Position numbers and translations under genes: made by a program. This document shows positions 29,239 through 38,979 of a stretch of DNA of 64,000 bases, in pieces (position 1 is the stretch's first letter; each line of letters begins with the position of its first letter). Origin of the DNA: Campylobacter rectus (GTDB taxonomy: Bacteria > Campylobacterota > Campylobacteria > Campylobacterales > Campylobacteraceae); contig NZ_CP012543.1 in assembly GCF_004803795.1 (NCBI RefSeq), positions 1,116,001-1,180,000 on the forward strand, in the 5' to 3' direction. Under the pieces are notes generated by a model. The model had not been told where the DNA came from and did no database searches. It saw only the letters and a program-made list of their open reading frames with translations.

Positions 29239-30743
29239 ATTTGACGGGTTTGGGTTAAAAGAGGTAAAATTTAACGTAAAAATCGCGAAAAATGCGCTTG
29301 CCGGCAGGCTCGGCTTTTTAAACGTTTGCCTATTAATCCTTGCCCAAGCCTTGCCGTTTATAAAATCCCCGCATTTTTGAGGCTTAAATTCGCGCGGCTA
29401 TTTCTTTTATCGTTATGAGATTTTTTAGTCATCGCAACCTTTCGGACGGCGAAATAGTGACCGGCTCCTTGCCGGCAAATCAGTCCGTGAGTAAGTAGTT
29501 TTTGTGTTTTTATCGTCTAATTTCGCCAAAGCAGCGAAACGTAAATTTGATAAAAGAGAACCAAAGTCGGCTAAATTTGCAGTCAAAGCTTTAAAAATTA
29601 TCTTAATCTTACTTGAGATTTTCGACAAACTCTCTCGACTATGCCAATACGTAAATAAATTTTAACACTAAGCAAATATCAAGTATGATTATTTCGGTGA
29701 GATAGGGATTGCGCGAGGCTTTTGGCAGGCGGAAATCTAGCGTCGCAGTGATGAGGGTGCCGACCGCGCAAAGCGCCGCGTAGCCTACAAATAGGACTTT
29801 TTGCGTGACGGCGGCGAGTTTTAAATTTTTTATCTAAAGCAAAAATGCAAGCACGCCGTGTCGCAAATAACGAAAAATAGGACCTTGCGCGTGCTAACGG
29901 GCGCGCATTTCGCGCTAAAACTTAGCAAAATCATCGCGCCGTCAATAGCGATAAAATGCGGTAAAGCTTAAACACGCCTCCGCCTGCGAGATTGTTTATC
30001 TTTGATATCGCGCCGTAAAGGTGTAAACGGAAACAAGCGGCATCGCTACACGCGCTTACTACGATACCAGAGAGACTTTTTGGAAAAAACCATCTCTTGC
30101 GAGAGCAAATTTAAAATAACTAAAATCCCCGACGTCACACTCGGCGCTCTTGCCGTACTTATGCGCTCTATAAAGTTTTCTTGCGTTTTTTTATCTTTTA
30201 TCAATTTAATAAGAATTAAACAAAAACAAATTTTTAATTTTTATTAAATTTAGCTCTTACGCAAGCATCAAATTTCGCTTAAAGATAGCTTGTTTGACCA
30301 TATAGAGCAGGCGCAAGATATAAAACAAGCGATACGATAAAGCTGTATCTGCTAGCGTCATTGCCGTTTTTAAAAAGGCGTTTGAAATCAAGCTTAAGGT
30401 TTTCAAATTTTTTTCTTAAATTTGATTTGTTAGAGTCAAATTTGGCTAATTTTTATAGTTAAATTTGCTTATTGTTAAATCATTATTTTAACTTTTTGGG
30501 CGAGAAATTTGAGCTTAAATTTGGCCGAATTTGCCGACTCCGGCGGATTAAATTTGGGCCGGACGGCTTTTGTATTTAAATTTGTCGTAAGTTTTTATTG
30601 CCAAATTTCAACGCACAAATTTGGATGATTATTGTTTTTGGAAATTTGTAGCGTCTCTTGCGGGGCGGTTAAATTTGACGATAAAATAAGAGCAAGCCTA
30701 ATATCAAATTTTGATTCATCTATGTATTTATCTGCGGTAAAAT
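29239..30743 (+). other. 1.5-kb gene-poor region with possible coding relics
   Basis: No intact gene. On the minus strand, about 30010 to 29690, pieces such as LAAVTQKVLFVGYAALCAVG and LFFVICDTACLHF can be read with breaks between them; they look like helices of a decayed membrane protein I cannot name. The rest (30250-30740) is AAATTT-rich. A plus-strand frame at 30002-30247 has no ribosome site or recognisable features. Confidence 0.35.
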
Positions 30744-31241
30744 TTAACGTTTTTCGCTAAAAGCCGAGGCAAAAAGCGCTGTGGCGCAGCTGGCGAGCAG
30801 GCCTGCTAAAACAAGGCTGTCCTTTAGGGCGATAACCTTAAAGTTGTGAAACCAAAAATACATCGTAGCCGCAAATAAAATAAAAAACAGTTTTAGTCCG
30901 ATGTTTTGTCTCCAGCCGGCGACAGCGTAAAATAAAATAGTAACGCCAAATAGTATGCCGATATCGATAATTGACGACCTGAATATATTTTTCCATCCGT
31001 TAAAGATGCATAAAACAAAAGTGCCGATCAAAGCAAAAAATATCGCGCGAGTTCGTTTGAAATTTATGGCTAACATTAAAATATTAAATGCAAGTGTGAG
31101 CGGAAACGAAAATGCGACAAACCCTATAGTTCCGTCTCTAAGTATTCCTAGCTCAAAATAAAAATCTAAATAAAAAAGGCTACAAACAAGAAATACCGTT
31201 CCTAAAATAAGCTCGCTTTTTTGGAGTAAATATAACTTCAT
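30744..31241 (-). CDS. Hypothetical integral membrane protein
   Basis: A 165-residue protein with about five hydrophobic helices (around residues 10-28, 38-58, 66-82, 92-108, 115-132 and a last one near 140-160) and few charged residues. I recognise no family. The start ATG at 31241 is preceded by a weak AAGGGGGCAAAA. It stands alone between a gene-poor region and an IS1595-derived element, and its codon use is AT-richer than most of the window, so it may be accessory. Confidence 0.5.
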   Translation of the reverse strand: MKLYLLQKSELILGTVFLVCSLFYLDFYFELGILRDGTIGFVAFSFPLTLAFNILMLAINFKRTRAIFFALIGTFVLCIFNGWKNIFRSSIIDIGILFGVTILFYAVAGWRQNIGLKLFFILFAATMYFWFHNFKVIALKDSLVLAGLLASCATALFASAFSEKR

Positions 31242-31269
31242 TTTTGCCCCCTTGGATGTATAAAATTTA

Positions 31270-31785
31270 GGCTCAGTTAAATTTAATCGGATTTTTAGCT
31301 GCGACTTGCGTTGCTATTTATAAGACCTCTTATCAATTTTAGCACAATATGATAGAGCTCTTTTATACAAACACCACTTCGTGAGCGTTTCGCTTGTTTT
31401 ATCATTATATCTAAACTCTACTTCGCTACGCTCGTAGCTTTTTAAGACGCAGTTACGAGCAGTCCCGAGCCATTAGGCGACGGTAAGCGAAGTTAAGCAC
31501 CGAAGTTTTGTTTGCCGCACCTCTACCTCTCTTGCCTCTTACTCTTTTAGCTCCGTTATGCTTGCAACTACGAAGTAAAAACAGCTTTCATCTATTTAAA
31601 AACGAGCAAAGTAAAGTTTCTGTAAAACGAGCGAAAGCGGTGCCGCAGGCAGGTTTATATAAAGCGAAGCTTCTAGGCGGGCTTGGAAATCTCACCTGAA
31701 AACTTAGATATTTTTAACTTCGCTACGCTCGTTACTTTTCAAGAACATAGTTCTTATCGTGGCTTACTGCTCTTTTGCTTGAGCC
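31270..31785 (-). mobile_element. Degenerate IS1595-derived element
   Basis: About 516 bases. The left end GGCTCAGTTAAATTTAATCGG is a worn copy of the IS1595 terminal repeat; the right end closes with CTTGAGCC at 31778-31785. Inside are recognisable fragments of the transposase gene (31505-31560 matches the GKRGRG segment, 31670-31700 the region before the catalytic domain). The same foreign piece with AGCTTCTAGGCG as in the element at 10.6 kb is present. A hairpin module with CTACTTCGCTACGCTCGTAG lies at 31416-31460. Confidence 0.65.
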
Positions 31786-32159
31786 TAAGTTAAAGAGAGC
31801 CTAAATTTATTATCGCTCGCTTTGAAATGGCTAAAATTTATCTTTAAAATCAAGAATTTTTAAAGTAAATTTAGCAAAGCGACGAGCGGACGAAAGGACG
31901 TTGTCTGCGTCAAATTTAGGAGCGCAATACGGAGCGAATTAAGTATTTCAAGCGCGAAAAATAGGGCTAATCGCGTAAATTTAAACATGTAAATTTATGT
32001 GATATGCGGTTTGATGAGCGGCGAATTTATAAGCATAAAATTTAAACAAATACGCCTGCAAAAATCTAAATTTTACGCCCCGCAAATTTAAGTGGCACGC
32101 GTAGGATTTAATGAGCGGCAAAAAACTCACAAGTCGCGCGAGCTCCCGATTTAAAATTT
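31786..32159 (+). other. AAATTT-rich spacer
   Basis: About 370 bases between the IS derivative and the end of the importer operon. No gene is seen; AAATTT words recur. Confidence 0.4.
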
Positions 32160-32160
32160 A

Positions 32161-32201
32161 AAAAATCGGCAAAATTTACTAGCGGTGCAAATTTTGCCGA
32201 T
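32161..32201 (-). terminator. Terminator of the FecBCD-type importer operon
   Basis: On the minus strand ATCGGCAAAATTT pairs with AAATTTTGCCGAT around an 11-base loop and is followed by TTTTT. It lies 15 bases after the ATPase stop. The stem itself contains the AAATTT word. Confidence 0.8.
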
Positions 32202-32216
32202 CAAAATCCAAAAAAG

Positions 32217-32981
32217 CTACTTCACCTGCGCGCTGAAAATTTGCGTGATGCTGGTCGTCTGCTCGCCTTCGACGTCAAATTTAGCCGTTTTGATCCGCAC
32301 ATCGTAAAGCGAGCTAAGCGCGGATTCGGTTAAAATTTCGTCGCTTTCGCCGTAGTCGTAGCTAAGATCGTTTCGCAAAATCAGCGTGCGATCGGCGACG
32401 GCTAGGGCGTGGTTAGGCTGGTGAGTGGTGAAAACTATGCTCGCATCGCTATTTGAGCGCAAATTTGCGATGAGGCTTAGCACGCGGTCTTGATTTTTTA
32501 TATCCAGCGCGCTTGCGGGCTCGTCCAAAAACAGTACGTCGCTGCCGCTAGCTAGGGCTCTGGCAAAGAGCACGAGCTGCCTCTGCCCGCCGCTAAGGGC
32601 GTTAAAGCTGCGCTTTTGCAGATGAGCGATACCTAGCGTATCTAGCGCGTCAAGGCAGATTTGGATATCCTTTTTGCCGGGCTTGGAAAAGAGCGAAATC
32701 TCGCGCACCCGCCCCATCAGCACGATATCAAGCACGCTGTAATCAAACGCCACGCCGAAGCTCTGCGGCAAGAAGGCAAATTTAGCCTCGCGCGCGATCT
32801 CGCCTTCTTTGGGTTGCAAGATCCCCATCATACAAAACATCAGCGTGCTTTTGCCTTGTCCGTTTAGGCCCAAAATAGCTAGCGTTTGGGCGCGAGCGAG
32901 CTCGAAGCTTAAGCCGCGAAAGCAAAATTTCCCCGCTTCGTAGTAAAAGCCTGCGTTTTTTACCTCAATTAGATTTTGCAT
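32217..32981 (-). CDS. FecE/BtuD-type ABC ATPase
   Basis: A 254-residue ATPase of the iron-siderophore/cobalamin class. Walker A GLNGQGKST, Q-loop FLPQSFG, signature ALSGGQRQL, Walker B VLFLDEPASALD and switch His in FTTHQPNHA are all intact. It overlaps the permease gene by 17 bases and is the last gene of the operon. The cargo (ferric siderophore, haem or corrinoid) cannot be decided; no TonB receptor is nearby. Confidence 0.88.
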   Translation of the reverse strand: MQNLIEVKNAGFYYEAGKFCFRGLSFELARAQTLAILGLNGQGKSTLMFCMMGILQPKEGEIAREAKFAFLPQSFGVAFDYSVLDIVLMGRVREISLFSKPGKKDIQICLDALDTLGIAHLQKRSFNALSGGQRQLVLFARALASGSDVLFLDEPASALDIKNQDRVLSLIANLRSNSDASIVFTTHQPNHALAVADRTLILRNDLSYDYGESDEILTESALSSLYDVRIKTAKFDVEGEQTTSITQIFSAQVK

Positions 32982-33945
32982 TTTTTGAGCTCCTTTTTAG
33001 TAAAAAGGCGAATATCGGGCTTCCTACGAGCGCGGATAAAATTCCAAGCGGCACCTCGGCGCTGCTGATACAACGGGACAGGTCATCGATCGCGAGCATA
33101 AAGACCGCCCCGGCGATGAAGCAGGCGGGCATTAGCCTCACATGGTCGCTGCCTGCGATCAGCCGCACGATGTGAGGCACCACGAGTCCGACCCAGCCTA
33201 TGTTTCCGCTGACGCTTACTTGCACGGCGATAAGCAGCGTGCAAAGCAGCAAAATCACCGATCGCAACCGAACGATGTTTAGCCCGAGCACCTTTAAATC
33301 ATCGTCGTTTAGGCTTAGTAGATTAAATCTCCAGCGTAGCATTATGAGTATCGTCGCGCAGGGTAGGGCAACGATCGCCATAAGCGTGATCTTGTCGTAA
33401 TTAGCGCTAACGAAGCTACCCAGTAGCCAATACACGATGTTGGGCAGCACCTCTTCGTTATCGGCGAGATACTGCACGAGGCTCGTAAGCGCGGCAAATA
33501 CGCCGTTGATAACGATGCCTGCTAGAATGAGCGAAAAAATATCGGCTCTGGCTACGAGCTTGGCGATAAAATAGAGCATAAAAAGCGCCGCAAGCCCGAA
33601 AAAGAAGGCAAAACCCACGATATAAAACGAACCAAAACCAAGCAGTATGCAAAGCGCGCCGCCAAATGCCGCCGCAGTGCTGACGCCCACGATGTGCGGG
33701 CCTACAAGCGGGTTTTTAAACACCGCTTGCAGACTCAAACCCGCAAGCGCGAGCGATCCGCCGCACAAAGACGAGAGCAGGATACGCGGGATTCTAATAT
33801 CATACATCACGCTACGCGCCGTGGCGTCGGCGTCCGAGCCCAATAAAATTTTAATCGCTTCGTCTATGCTTACGTGATACTGCCCTAAGCACAAAGATAC
33901 GAGGCTAAGTAGCAGCCAGATCGCAATCAGCGCCAAATTTAGCAT
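32965..33945 (-). CDS. FecCD/BtuC-type ABC permease
   Basis: A 326-residue inner-membrane permease with about ten helices. SLSLGQYHVSI-like opening (LCLGQYHVSIDEA), SLCGGSLALAGLSLQAVFKNPLVGPHIVGVS and GNIGWVGLVVPHIVRLIAGSDH are the family signatures, the last being the loop that contacts the ATPase. Its start touches the binding-protein stop (coordinate 33945). It pairs with the ATPase at 32217-32981. Confidence 0.9.
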   Translation of the reverse strand: MLNLALIAIWLLLSLVSLCLGQYHVSIDEAIKILLGSDADATARSVMYDIRIPRILLSSLCGGSLALAGLSLQAVFKNPLVGPHIVGVSTAAAFGGALCILLGFGSFYIVGFAFFFGLAALFMLYFIAKLVARADIFSLILAGIVINGVFAALTSLVQYLADNEEVLPNIVYWLLGSFVSANYDKITLMAIVALPCATILIMLRWRFNLLSLNDDDLKVLGLNIVRLRSVILLLCTLLIAVQVSVSGNIGWVGLVVPHIVRLIAGSDHVRLMPACFIAGAVFMLAIDDLSRCISSAEVPLGILSALVGSPIFAFLLKRSSKNAKSN

Positions 33946-34979
33946 TATTTATAGCTCGTGCGGTAGAATTTTTGATAAAATTCCTCCACTTTTTTGTCAA
34001 ACTCCGCCTCGTCAAAGTGCGTTGGATAGAGCTTCATCGCTAGCCACCACTCGCCAAGCGCCATGGCTTCGGCAGTCGGATAGCCCCACGCTTTGGCGTA
34101 TTCGGGCATCATGTAAATTTTATCCTCTTTAACCGCGCTTAAATTTGCAAGCTGAGGGTTGGATTTGAGCTCAGCGGGCACCTGCGGGTAGCGATCCTGC
34201 ACGAAGATCATCTGCGGCGCCCACGCTAAAACTTGCTCGGCAGATACCTGCTTGTAGCCCTTGATACTCTGCGCCGCGACGTTTTGCGCGCCTGCTCGCA
34301 TAAACATTATGCCCGTGTATTTGCCGCTTCCGTAGGTCGTGAGATCGGGATTTGCCATATAAATTTTAGGTCTTTTATCTACGATGAAGTCGCTAAATTT
34401 AGCCTTTAGCTGCTCTTGCGAGGTTTTTACGAAGCCTATGAGCTCGGCGGCCTCTTTATCGCGGTTTGCCACCTTGCCAAGAAGCTCGATCCCGTCGTAA
34501 AAGCCTTCGGTGTAGGCTGCCTCATCGTCTTTGAAAGTCGGATTTAGCTTGCCCTTATCGGCGGCGTCGCTGCGTTGAAAACTAACGGCAATGACGGGGA
34601 TTTTGAGCTCGTTCATCTTTTCGATGTATTCTTTTGGGATGTAGTTCGTGACGATCACGACGTCGGGATTTAGCTTGAGCACCGCCTCGTAGTTGATGAC
34701 CTTTAGATCGCCCGGTGTGGGCATATCTTTGAGGCTGGGCGCTAGGCGGATGTAGTTTTTACCGAGCGACTTTTCCCACGACTCCTGCACGCCGACGACC
34801 TTATCTAGCGCGTTTAGCTCGTTGAGCGCGTTTAGGCTTTGGTGCTGAAGCACGACTATGCGTTTAACCTCATCAGGCAGCGTGACGTCGCGACCTAACT
34901 GATCGGTTATAACGCGATCTGCGAAAAGCGAATTCGCGCAAAGCGCAAGAGCTAGTGCGAAAATTTTAAACTTACCCAT
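33945..34979 (-). CDS. Periplasmic binding protein of the FecB/BtuF class
   Basis: A 344-residue protein with signal peptide (ending NSLFAD). DQLGRDVTLPDEVKRIVVL and LNPDVVIVTNYIP are typical of cluster A-II binding proteins for siderophores, haem or cobalamin; the C-terminal half includes KIYMMPEYAKAWGYP. It is the first gene of the minus-strand importer operon. A broken second copy of its 5' part and upstream DNA lies at 40318-40976, about 5.6 kb away in the same orientation, showing that this end of the operon was duplicated. Confidence 0.88.
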   Translation of the reverse strand: MGKFKIFALALALCANSLFADRVITDQLGRDVTLPDEVKRIVVLQHQSLNALNELNALDKVVGVQESWEKSLGKNYIRLAPSLKDMPTPGDLKVINYEAVLKLNPDVVIVTNYIPKEYIEKMNELKIPVIAVSFQRSDAADKGKLNPTFKDDEAAYTEGFYDGIELLGKVANRDKEAAELIGFVKTSQEQLKAKFSDFIVDKRPKIYMANPDLTTYGSGKYTGIMFMRAGAQNVAAQSIKGYKQVSAEQVLAWAPQMIFVQDRYPQVPAELKSNPQLANLSAVKEDKIYMMPEYAKAWGYPTAEAMALGEWWLAMKLYPTHFDEAEFDKKVEEFYQKFYRTSYK

Positions 34980-35120
34980 GTCTTTTCCTTAAGTTTTAAA
35001 ATTATATTTATTTATAGGCTTGAAATAAGCATTTTTTAGCTCATAAATAAATAACGATATATTACAAAAACAGCGATGAATTTATCATAAAATTTATGTT
35101 TTTGTTTTGAGGGTAAATTT
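34754..35120 (+). repeat. Direct repeat, copy 1 (5' part of binding-protein gene plus upstream DNA)
   Basis: Two blocks recur downstream in the same order and orientation: 34754-34852 (coding) matches 40318-40415 at about 92 per cent by eye, and 35009-35120 (upstream region with ACAAAAACAGCGATGAATTT) matches 40871-40976. In copy 2 the 156 bases between the blocks are replaced by an IS1595 derivative. Confidence 0.8.
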
Positions 35121-35155
35121 AACGGAGGTAAAGTTAAAATTTGCAAAATTTGATT

Positions 35156-35374
35156 GGCTCAAGATAAGTTAAAAACTTTCAAAGGAGTTTTTCTCAAAGA
35201 GAGCGCGTCCTAGCAGTAGCAAGCATAGCGCCGTTAAGCGCAAGAACTATGATTTTGCCGATGTTATTGCAAAGTAACGAGCGCAGCAAAGTAGAGTTTA
35301 GACATAATAACGAAAGAGCTTTATCATATTTTACTAAAGATGATAAGAAAAAATCCTCTTAGCTTATCTTGAGC
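35156..35374 (+). mobile_element. 219-bp MITE-like derivative of the IS1595 element
   Basis: It begins with GGCTCAAGATAAGTTAA and continues as the transposase-start end of the full element (AAACTTTCAAAGGAG), and it ends with TTAGCTTATCTTGAGCC preceded by GATAAGA-rich sequence like the other end. Nearly all transposase sequence is missing. The middle carries AAGTAACGAGCGCAGCAAAG, a relative of the hairpin module in the other copies. It lies between the importer operon and the sulfide operon. Confidence 0.8.
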
Positions 35375-35563
35375 CTAAATCAAATACATCACTAATAAAC
35401 ATAATTTGATCGCCGGATACAAAATTTGGTGATTAAGTTTGACGGTTTTTTATAAATTCTAAAGATGATTGAAATTTGGGCAAATAATGTAACTTCATCA
35501 CATATAAAATTTTATTTCCTTAGTAAAATACGAGATTAAAAATTTAACCAAAAGGAGACTTTT

Positions 35564-35902
35564 ATGAAAAAGTTGTTTAGTGTATTTTTGAGCGCTTTTT
35601 TGCTTTTAGGTGCGGTTGTGACCACCGCTTCGGCTGATTCTGTTAAGGGTCAGAAGTATTATTTGAAATTTATGAAAGATTTTACCGGAATGAAAGGTGA
35701 TAAATTTGCCGCTCTTCATACGCAAGCCGAGTGGAAAGCTCTTTTTGATGGTAATGCCGAGAAATTTGTGGAAGAATTTTCTGCAAAATATCCTGATTTA
35801 AAGGGATTTTTTCAAGAAGAAAAATGGTCTAAATTTATGCCGCACATTAAAGATTTTTGCATAGAATATGCGGTAGATAGCGGTAAAGTGCCATCTTGCT
35901 AA
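35564..35902 (+). CDS. Small secreted protein at the head of the sulfide operon
   Basis: A 112-residue protein with a signal peptide (cleavage near TASAD). The mature part has GQKYYLKFMKDFTGMKGDKFAALHTQAEWKALF-type composition (GQKYYLKFM at the start, HTQAEWKALF in the middle) and ends VDSGKVPSC. It resembles small periplasmic proteins annotated as cytochrome C in Campylobacterota, but it has no CxxCH and so should not bind haem c. AAGGAGACTTTT is a strong ribosome site. It lies 12 bases before the outer-membrane protein gene, in one operon with the sulfide oxidase. Confidence 0.7.
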   Translation: MKKLFSVFLSAFLLLGAVVTTASADSVKGQKYYLKFMKDFTGMKGDKFAALHTQAEWKALFDGNAEKFVEEFSAKYPDLKGFFQEEKWSKFMPHIKDFCIEYAVDSGKVPSC

Positions 35903-35914
35903 GAGGGGTTTAAA

Positions 35915-37498
35915 ATGAAAAAACTCGTAATCTTATCGGTAGCGGCTTCGCTATCGATGGCGGCTAGTCAAAGCGATACGCTAAAATCGCTTGAAGAGCA
36001 AGTAAAGATGCTTCAAGCTCAGATTCAAGAGCTAAAAGCCGATCAAGAAAAGCTAAAAAATTCCACTCAAGTCGTAAATGCTAACGGCGAAACATTAAGC
36101 GTAGCCAAAAATGCGCAAGATATAAAATCGATTAGAACCGATCTTACCGATGTTAAAAAGCAAACTTCCGGCGATCATATCAAATTTAATGCGGATTTGC
36201 GAACGGCTTACGATGAGATCAATTACAAATACAATGGAAATACCGGCAAGAAAAGAAGAAACGGAATTTGGACAAACAAACTTATACTTGGGATGTCCGC
36301 CGCTCCAACGGATAATTTGGTATTTCGCGGGTCGGTTGGTGCGTATAAAATTTACGGACAAAACAACATAGCAAATTCGTCGTATTTTCAGAATTTCGAC
36401 TGGTATGATAACCAAAAGCCAAACGATACCGCGCTTCGTATAAGAGAGGCTTATTTTTTATATATGAACGAAATGGGTAGCGTGCCTTATACCGTTAGTT
36501 TTGGCAGAAGACCGAGCACGGACGGATTTTTGACGAATTTGCGCGCCGATAATGCAAATCCGAATTCTCCGATCGGTCATAACATCAATATGGAATTTGA
36601 CGGAGCGAGCTTTAAATTCGATCTTGATAAACTGACTAATATCCCGGGCTTTTACGCTAAACTTTGCCTTGGCAGAGGGTTTTCTGACACGATAGGCGCG
36701 TATTCTATGAATATGAGCACAATGGGCTTTAATCCCGGATACGTCAATGATGACAAAAATCCGAATATGGATTTGGCCGGACTAATATTGCAGTTTTACG
36801 ATGACGGACAGTATAAGCTGCTTGGAAATTACTTTGTAGCTAAGAATTTGATGGATATGGATATTGACGGTATCGCTGTCATACCTAAATATGATGCTCA
36901 GGGGCATATGATAGGTTCGATAAACAGACCTAGTTTTAGCTTCAAAGATGTAGGCGATATGACCGGTGGCGCGTTGTCGTTGCAAGTAAATGGCATAGGA
37001 GACGGTATAAGCGATTTTTTAGATGATTCCATATTTTTCGCTTCATTTGCGTTTAGCAAAACAAAACCAAACAATAACAAGCTCGGAGCTATAACGCCTA
37101 ATGGAATGGGGAAAGTTTCCGGAATGCTTGGAAGCACAGATAGTAAATTCGGATCTTCGCTTTATGTCGGACTTCAAATTCCTGGATTTTTTCAAAAAGA
37201 TAGGATTGGGTTTGAATACAATCACGGCTCGAAATATTGGAGAAGTTTTACATATGGCGAAGATACTTTGATCGGCTCGAAATTAGCCGCAAGAGGCGAT
37301 GCGTATGAGACGTATTATATTTTGCCTATCGTGGATAAAAATTTCACCGCACAATTAAGCTTTTTGCATATAGATTATGACTATACCGGAAGTGATACGT
37401 TTTTTGGCTGGACGGGAACACCAATGGACGTGGATCAAACGCCTGGCGCAGTGAAAAAAGCTCAACAAATACGTGCTAGTTTAAGATACCGCTATTAA
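35915..37498 (+). CDS. DUF3373-type outer-membrane beta-barrel protein
   Basis: A 527-residue protein with a signal peptide (MKKLVILSVAASLSMAAS), a coiled-coil N-terminus (LKSLEEQVKMLQAQIQELKA, about 25-65) and then a long stretch with alternating aromatic strands ending in ASLRYRY, the terminal aromatic expected of an outer-membrane barrel. FGRRPSTDGFLTNLR is a landmark of the DUF3373 family known in Campylobacterota. It is probably a porin or receptor in the outer membrane. Its role beside a sulfide oxidase is unknown. Composition is AT-richer than neighbouring core genes. Confidence 0.8.
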   Translation: MKKLVILSVAASLSMAASQSDTLKSLEEQVKMLQAQIQELKADQEKLKNSTQVVNANGETLSVAKNAQDIKSIRTDLTDVKKQTSGDHIKFNADLRTAYDEINYKYNGNTGKKRRNGIWTNKLILGMSAAPTDNLVFRGSVGAYKIYGQNNIANSSYFQNFDWYDNQKPNDTALRIREAYFLYMNEMGSVPYTVSFGRRPSTDGFLTNLRADNANPNSPIGHNINMEFDGASFKFDLDKLTNIPGFYAKLCLGRGFSDTIGAYSMNMSTMGFNPGYVNDDKNPNMDLAGLILQFYDDGQYKLLGNYFVAKNLMDMDIDGIAVIPKYDAQGHMIGSINRPSFSFKDVGDMTGGALSLQVNGIGDGISDFLDDSIFFASFAFSKTKPNNNKLGAITPNGMGKVSGMLGSTDSKFGSSLYVGLQIPGFFQKDRIGFEYNHGSKYWRSFTYGEDTLIGSKLAARGDAYETYYILPIVDKNFTAQLSFLHIDYDYTGSDTFFGWTGTPMDVDQTPGAVKKAQQIRASLRYRY

Positions 37499-37507
37499 GG
37501 AGATAAA

Positions 37508-38968
37508 ATGAGTGAGAAATTAACCGAAGAAATTTTAAAAGATATAAACAAAAATAGTAGCGTGAGCCGTAGAGACGCCCTTAAAATGGCGATGGCTACT
37601 CCTCTTGCTCTGTCTATATTTGGGACCGAGGAAGCTCAGGCTATGCCTGTTTCGGACGCAAAAGGAAAGATCGTCATAGTTGGCGGAGGTCTTAGCGGTT
37701 TATCAACGGCGGCTAGGCTTTGCAGGAGATTAAAAAATCCGGACGTTACGTTAATCGAGCCAAACGAACACTCCGTTTCATATCAAGCCGGTACTTCTCT
37801 AATCGCCGCTGACGTTTATAAAAAAGAAGACGTTTGGTATAACACAAAAGACTATATGCCAAGCGAGGTTAAATGGATAAAGCGATCGGCTGCAAATTTC
37901 GATCCTGAAAACAACACTGTAATCTTAGACAACGGCGAGAGAATTTCATACGATTATCTAATAGTCGCTATGGGTATGGCATTAAATTACGGCGCAGTAG
38001 ATGGACTTGTCGGACAAACCACTACGAGCGGAGATTGCAAAGAAGTGCGCGAAAAAGTCGGTAAAAACGGCGTTTATTCTTTATATTTCATAGACGGCTC
38101 GGTTGATGCGAGAGACGGCATAAAAAGCATCGTCCAAAGAGCTAAAAAAATGGATAAAAACGATCCTAAACTGGAATTGGTATTTTCAGACTCACCAACC
38201 CCTATAAAATGCGGTGGAGCACCTAAAAAGATTGCTTATATAGCTCACGATTTGATAAAAAAAGCCGGCGTTAGAGATAGAGTAAATATAACATTTTACA
38301 CAAATTCCGGTAAGCTTTTTAACGTTCCGGAGTATGCCGAAGCGATCGAGAAACAGTTTAAAGCAAGAGATATTAAATTCTTTTTCAAAACAAGGCTCGT
38401 TAAAGTCGATACTCAAAATCAAGTCGCTACTTTTGAGAAAAGCTGGATAGAAAAGGGAGAATTCGACAAAGATTTGGGTGAGTATGAAGAGATCAAAAAA
38501 ACCGAAACATTTGAGAAGAAATTCGATTTTCTACATGTCGTTCCACATCAAGGCGCTCCAAAAGCCGTTGGAGATTCGCCGCTTGGCTCATCGACTAGCT
38601 TCGTGCCGGTCGATAAAGAAACTCTTCAACACGTTAAATTTAAAAACGTGTTTTCTATCGGCGATTGTGCGGCCGTTCCTCTTGGCAAAACGGGTGGAAG
38701 CGCACGTAAGCAGTATAAAGTTTTGGTAGAAAATTTGGTTACTTTAATGGAAGGCGGCACCGAATTTAAAGAGAAATATGACGGCTACACCGTTTGTCCG
38801 CTTATAACCGGCGTAGGTACGGTGATGTTTGCGGAATTTGATTGGAGCGGACATCCTGCGCCATCTTTCCCGCTTGATCCTACGCAAGAAAGATGGACTA
38901 TGTGGATACTAAAAGCATACATAATGAAGCCTATGGTAATGTGCGGAATGCTATCGGGCAGGATTTAA
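37508..38968 (+). CDS. Tat-exported sulfide:quinone oxidoreductase
   Basis: A 486-residue flavoprotein. The N-terminus has a Tat motif (SVSRRDALKMAMA) and a hydrophobic run, so it acts in the periplasm. FAD-binding KIVIVGGGLSGLSTAARL follows. The two redox-active Cys of type II-like enzymes are placed as expected, in PTPIKCGGAPKKIAY (about 236) and FSIGDCAAVPLGKTGGSARKQ (about 391). It would oxidise sulfide to sulfane sulfur and pass electrons to the quinone pool. The C-terminal amphipathic tail may bind the membrane. It lies 9 bases after the outer-membrane gene. Confidence 0.88.
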   Translation: MSEKLTEEILKDINKNSSVSRRDALKMAMATPLALSIFGTEEAQAMPVSDAKGKIVIVGGGLSGLSTAARLCRRLKNPDVTLIEPNEHSVSYQAGTSLIAADVYKKEDVWYNTKDYMPSEVKWIKRSAANFDPENNTVILDNGERISYDYLIVAMGMALNYGAVDGLVGQTTTSGDCKEVREKVGKNGVYSLYFIDGSVDARDGIKSIVQRAKKMDKNDPKLELVFSDSPTPIKCGGAPKKIAYIAHDLIKKAGVRDRVNITFYTNSGKLFNVPEYAEAIEKQFKARDIKFFFKTRLVKVDTQNQVATFEKSWIEKGEFDKDLGEYEEIKKTETFEKKFDFLHVVPHQGAPKAVGDSPLGSSTSFVPVDKETLQHVKFKNVFSIGDCAAVPLGKTGGSARKQYKVLVENLVTLMEGGTEFKEKYDGYTVCPLITGVGTVMFAEFDWSGHPAPSFPLDPTQERWTMWILKAYIMKPMVMCGMLSGRI

Positions 38969-38979
38969 GGAGAGATTGA

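Noticed and set aside
29305-29325. Terminator after fbpC
   Set aside because: Only a four-base GCCG/CGGC stem before TTTTT; too weak to claim.
30002-30247. 81-codon plus-strand frame in the gene-poor region
   Set aside because: No ribosome site, no recognisable features.
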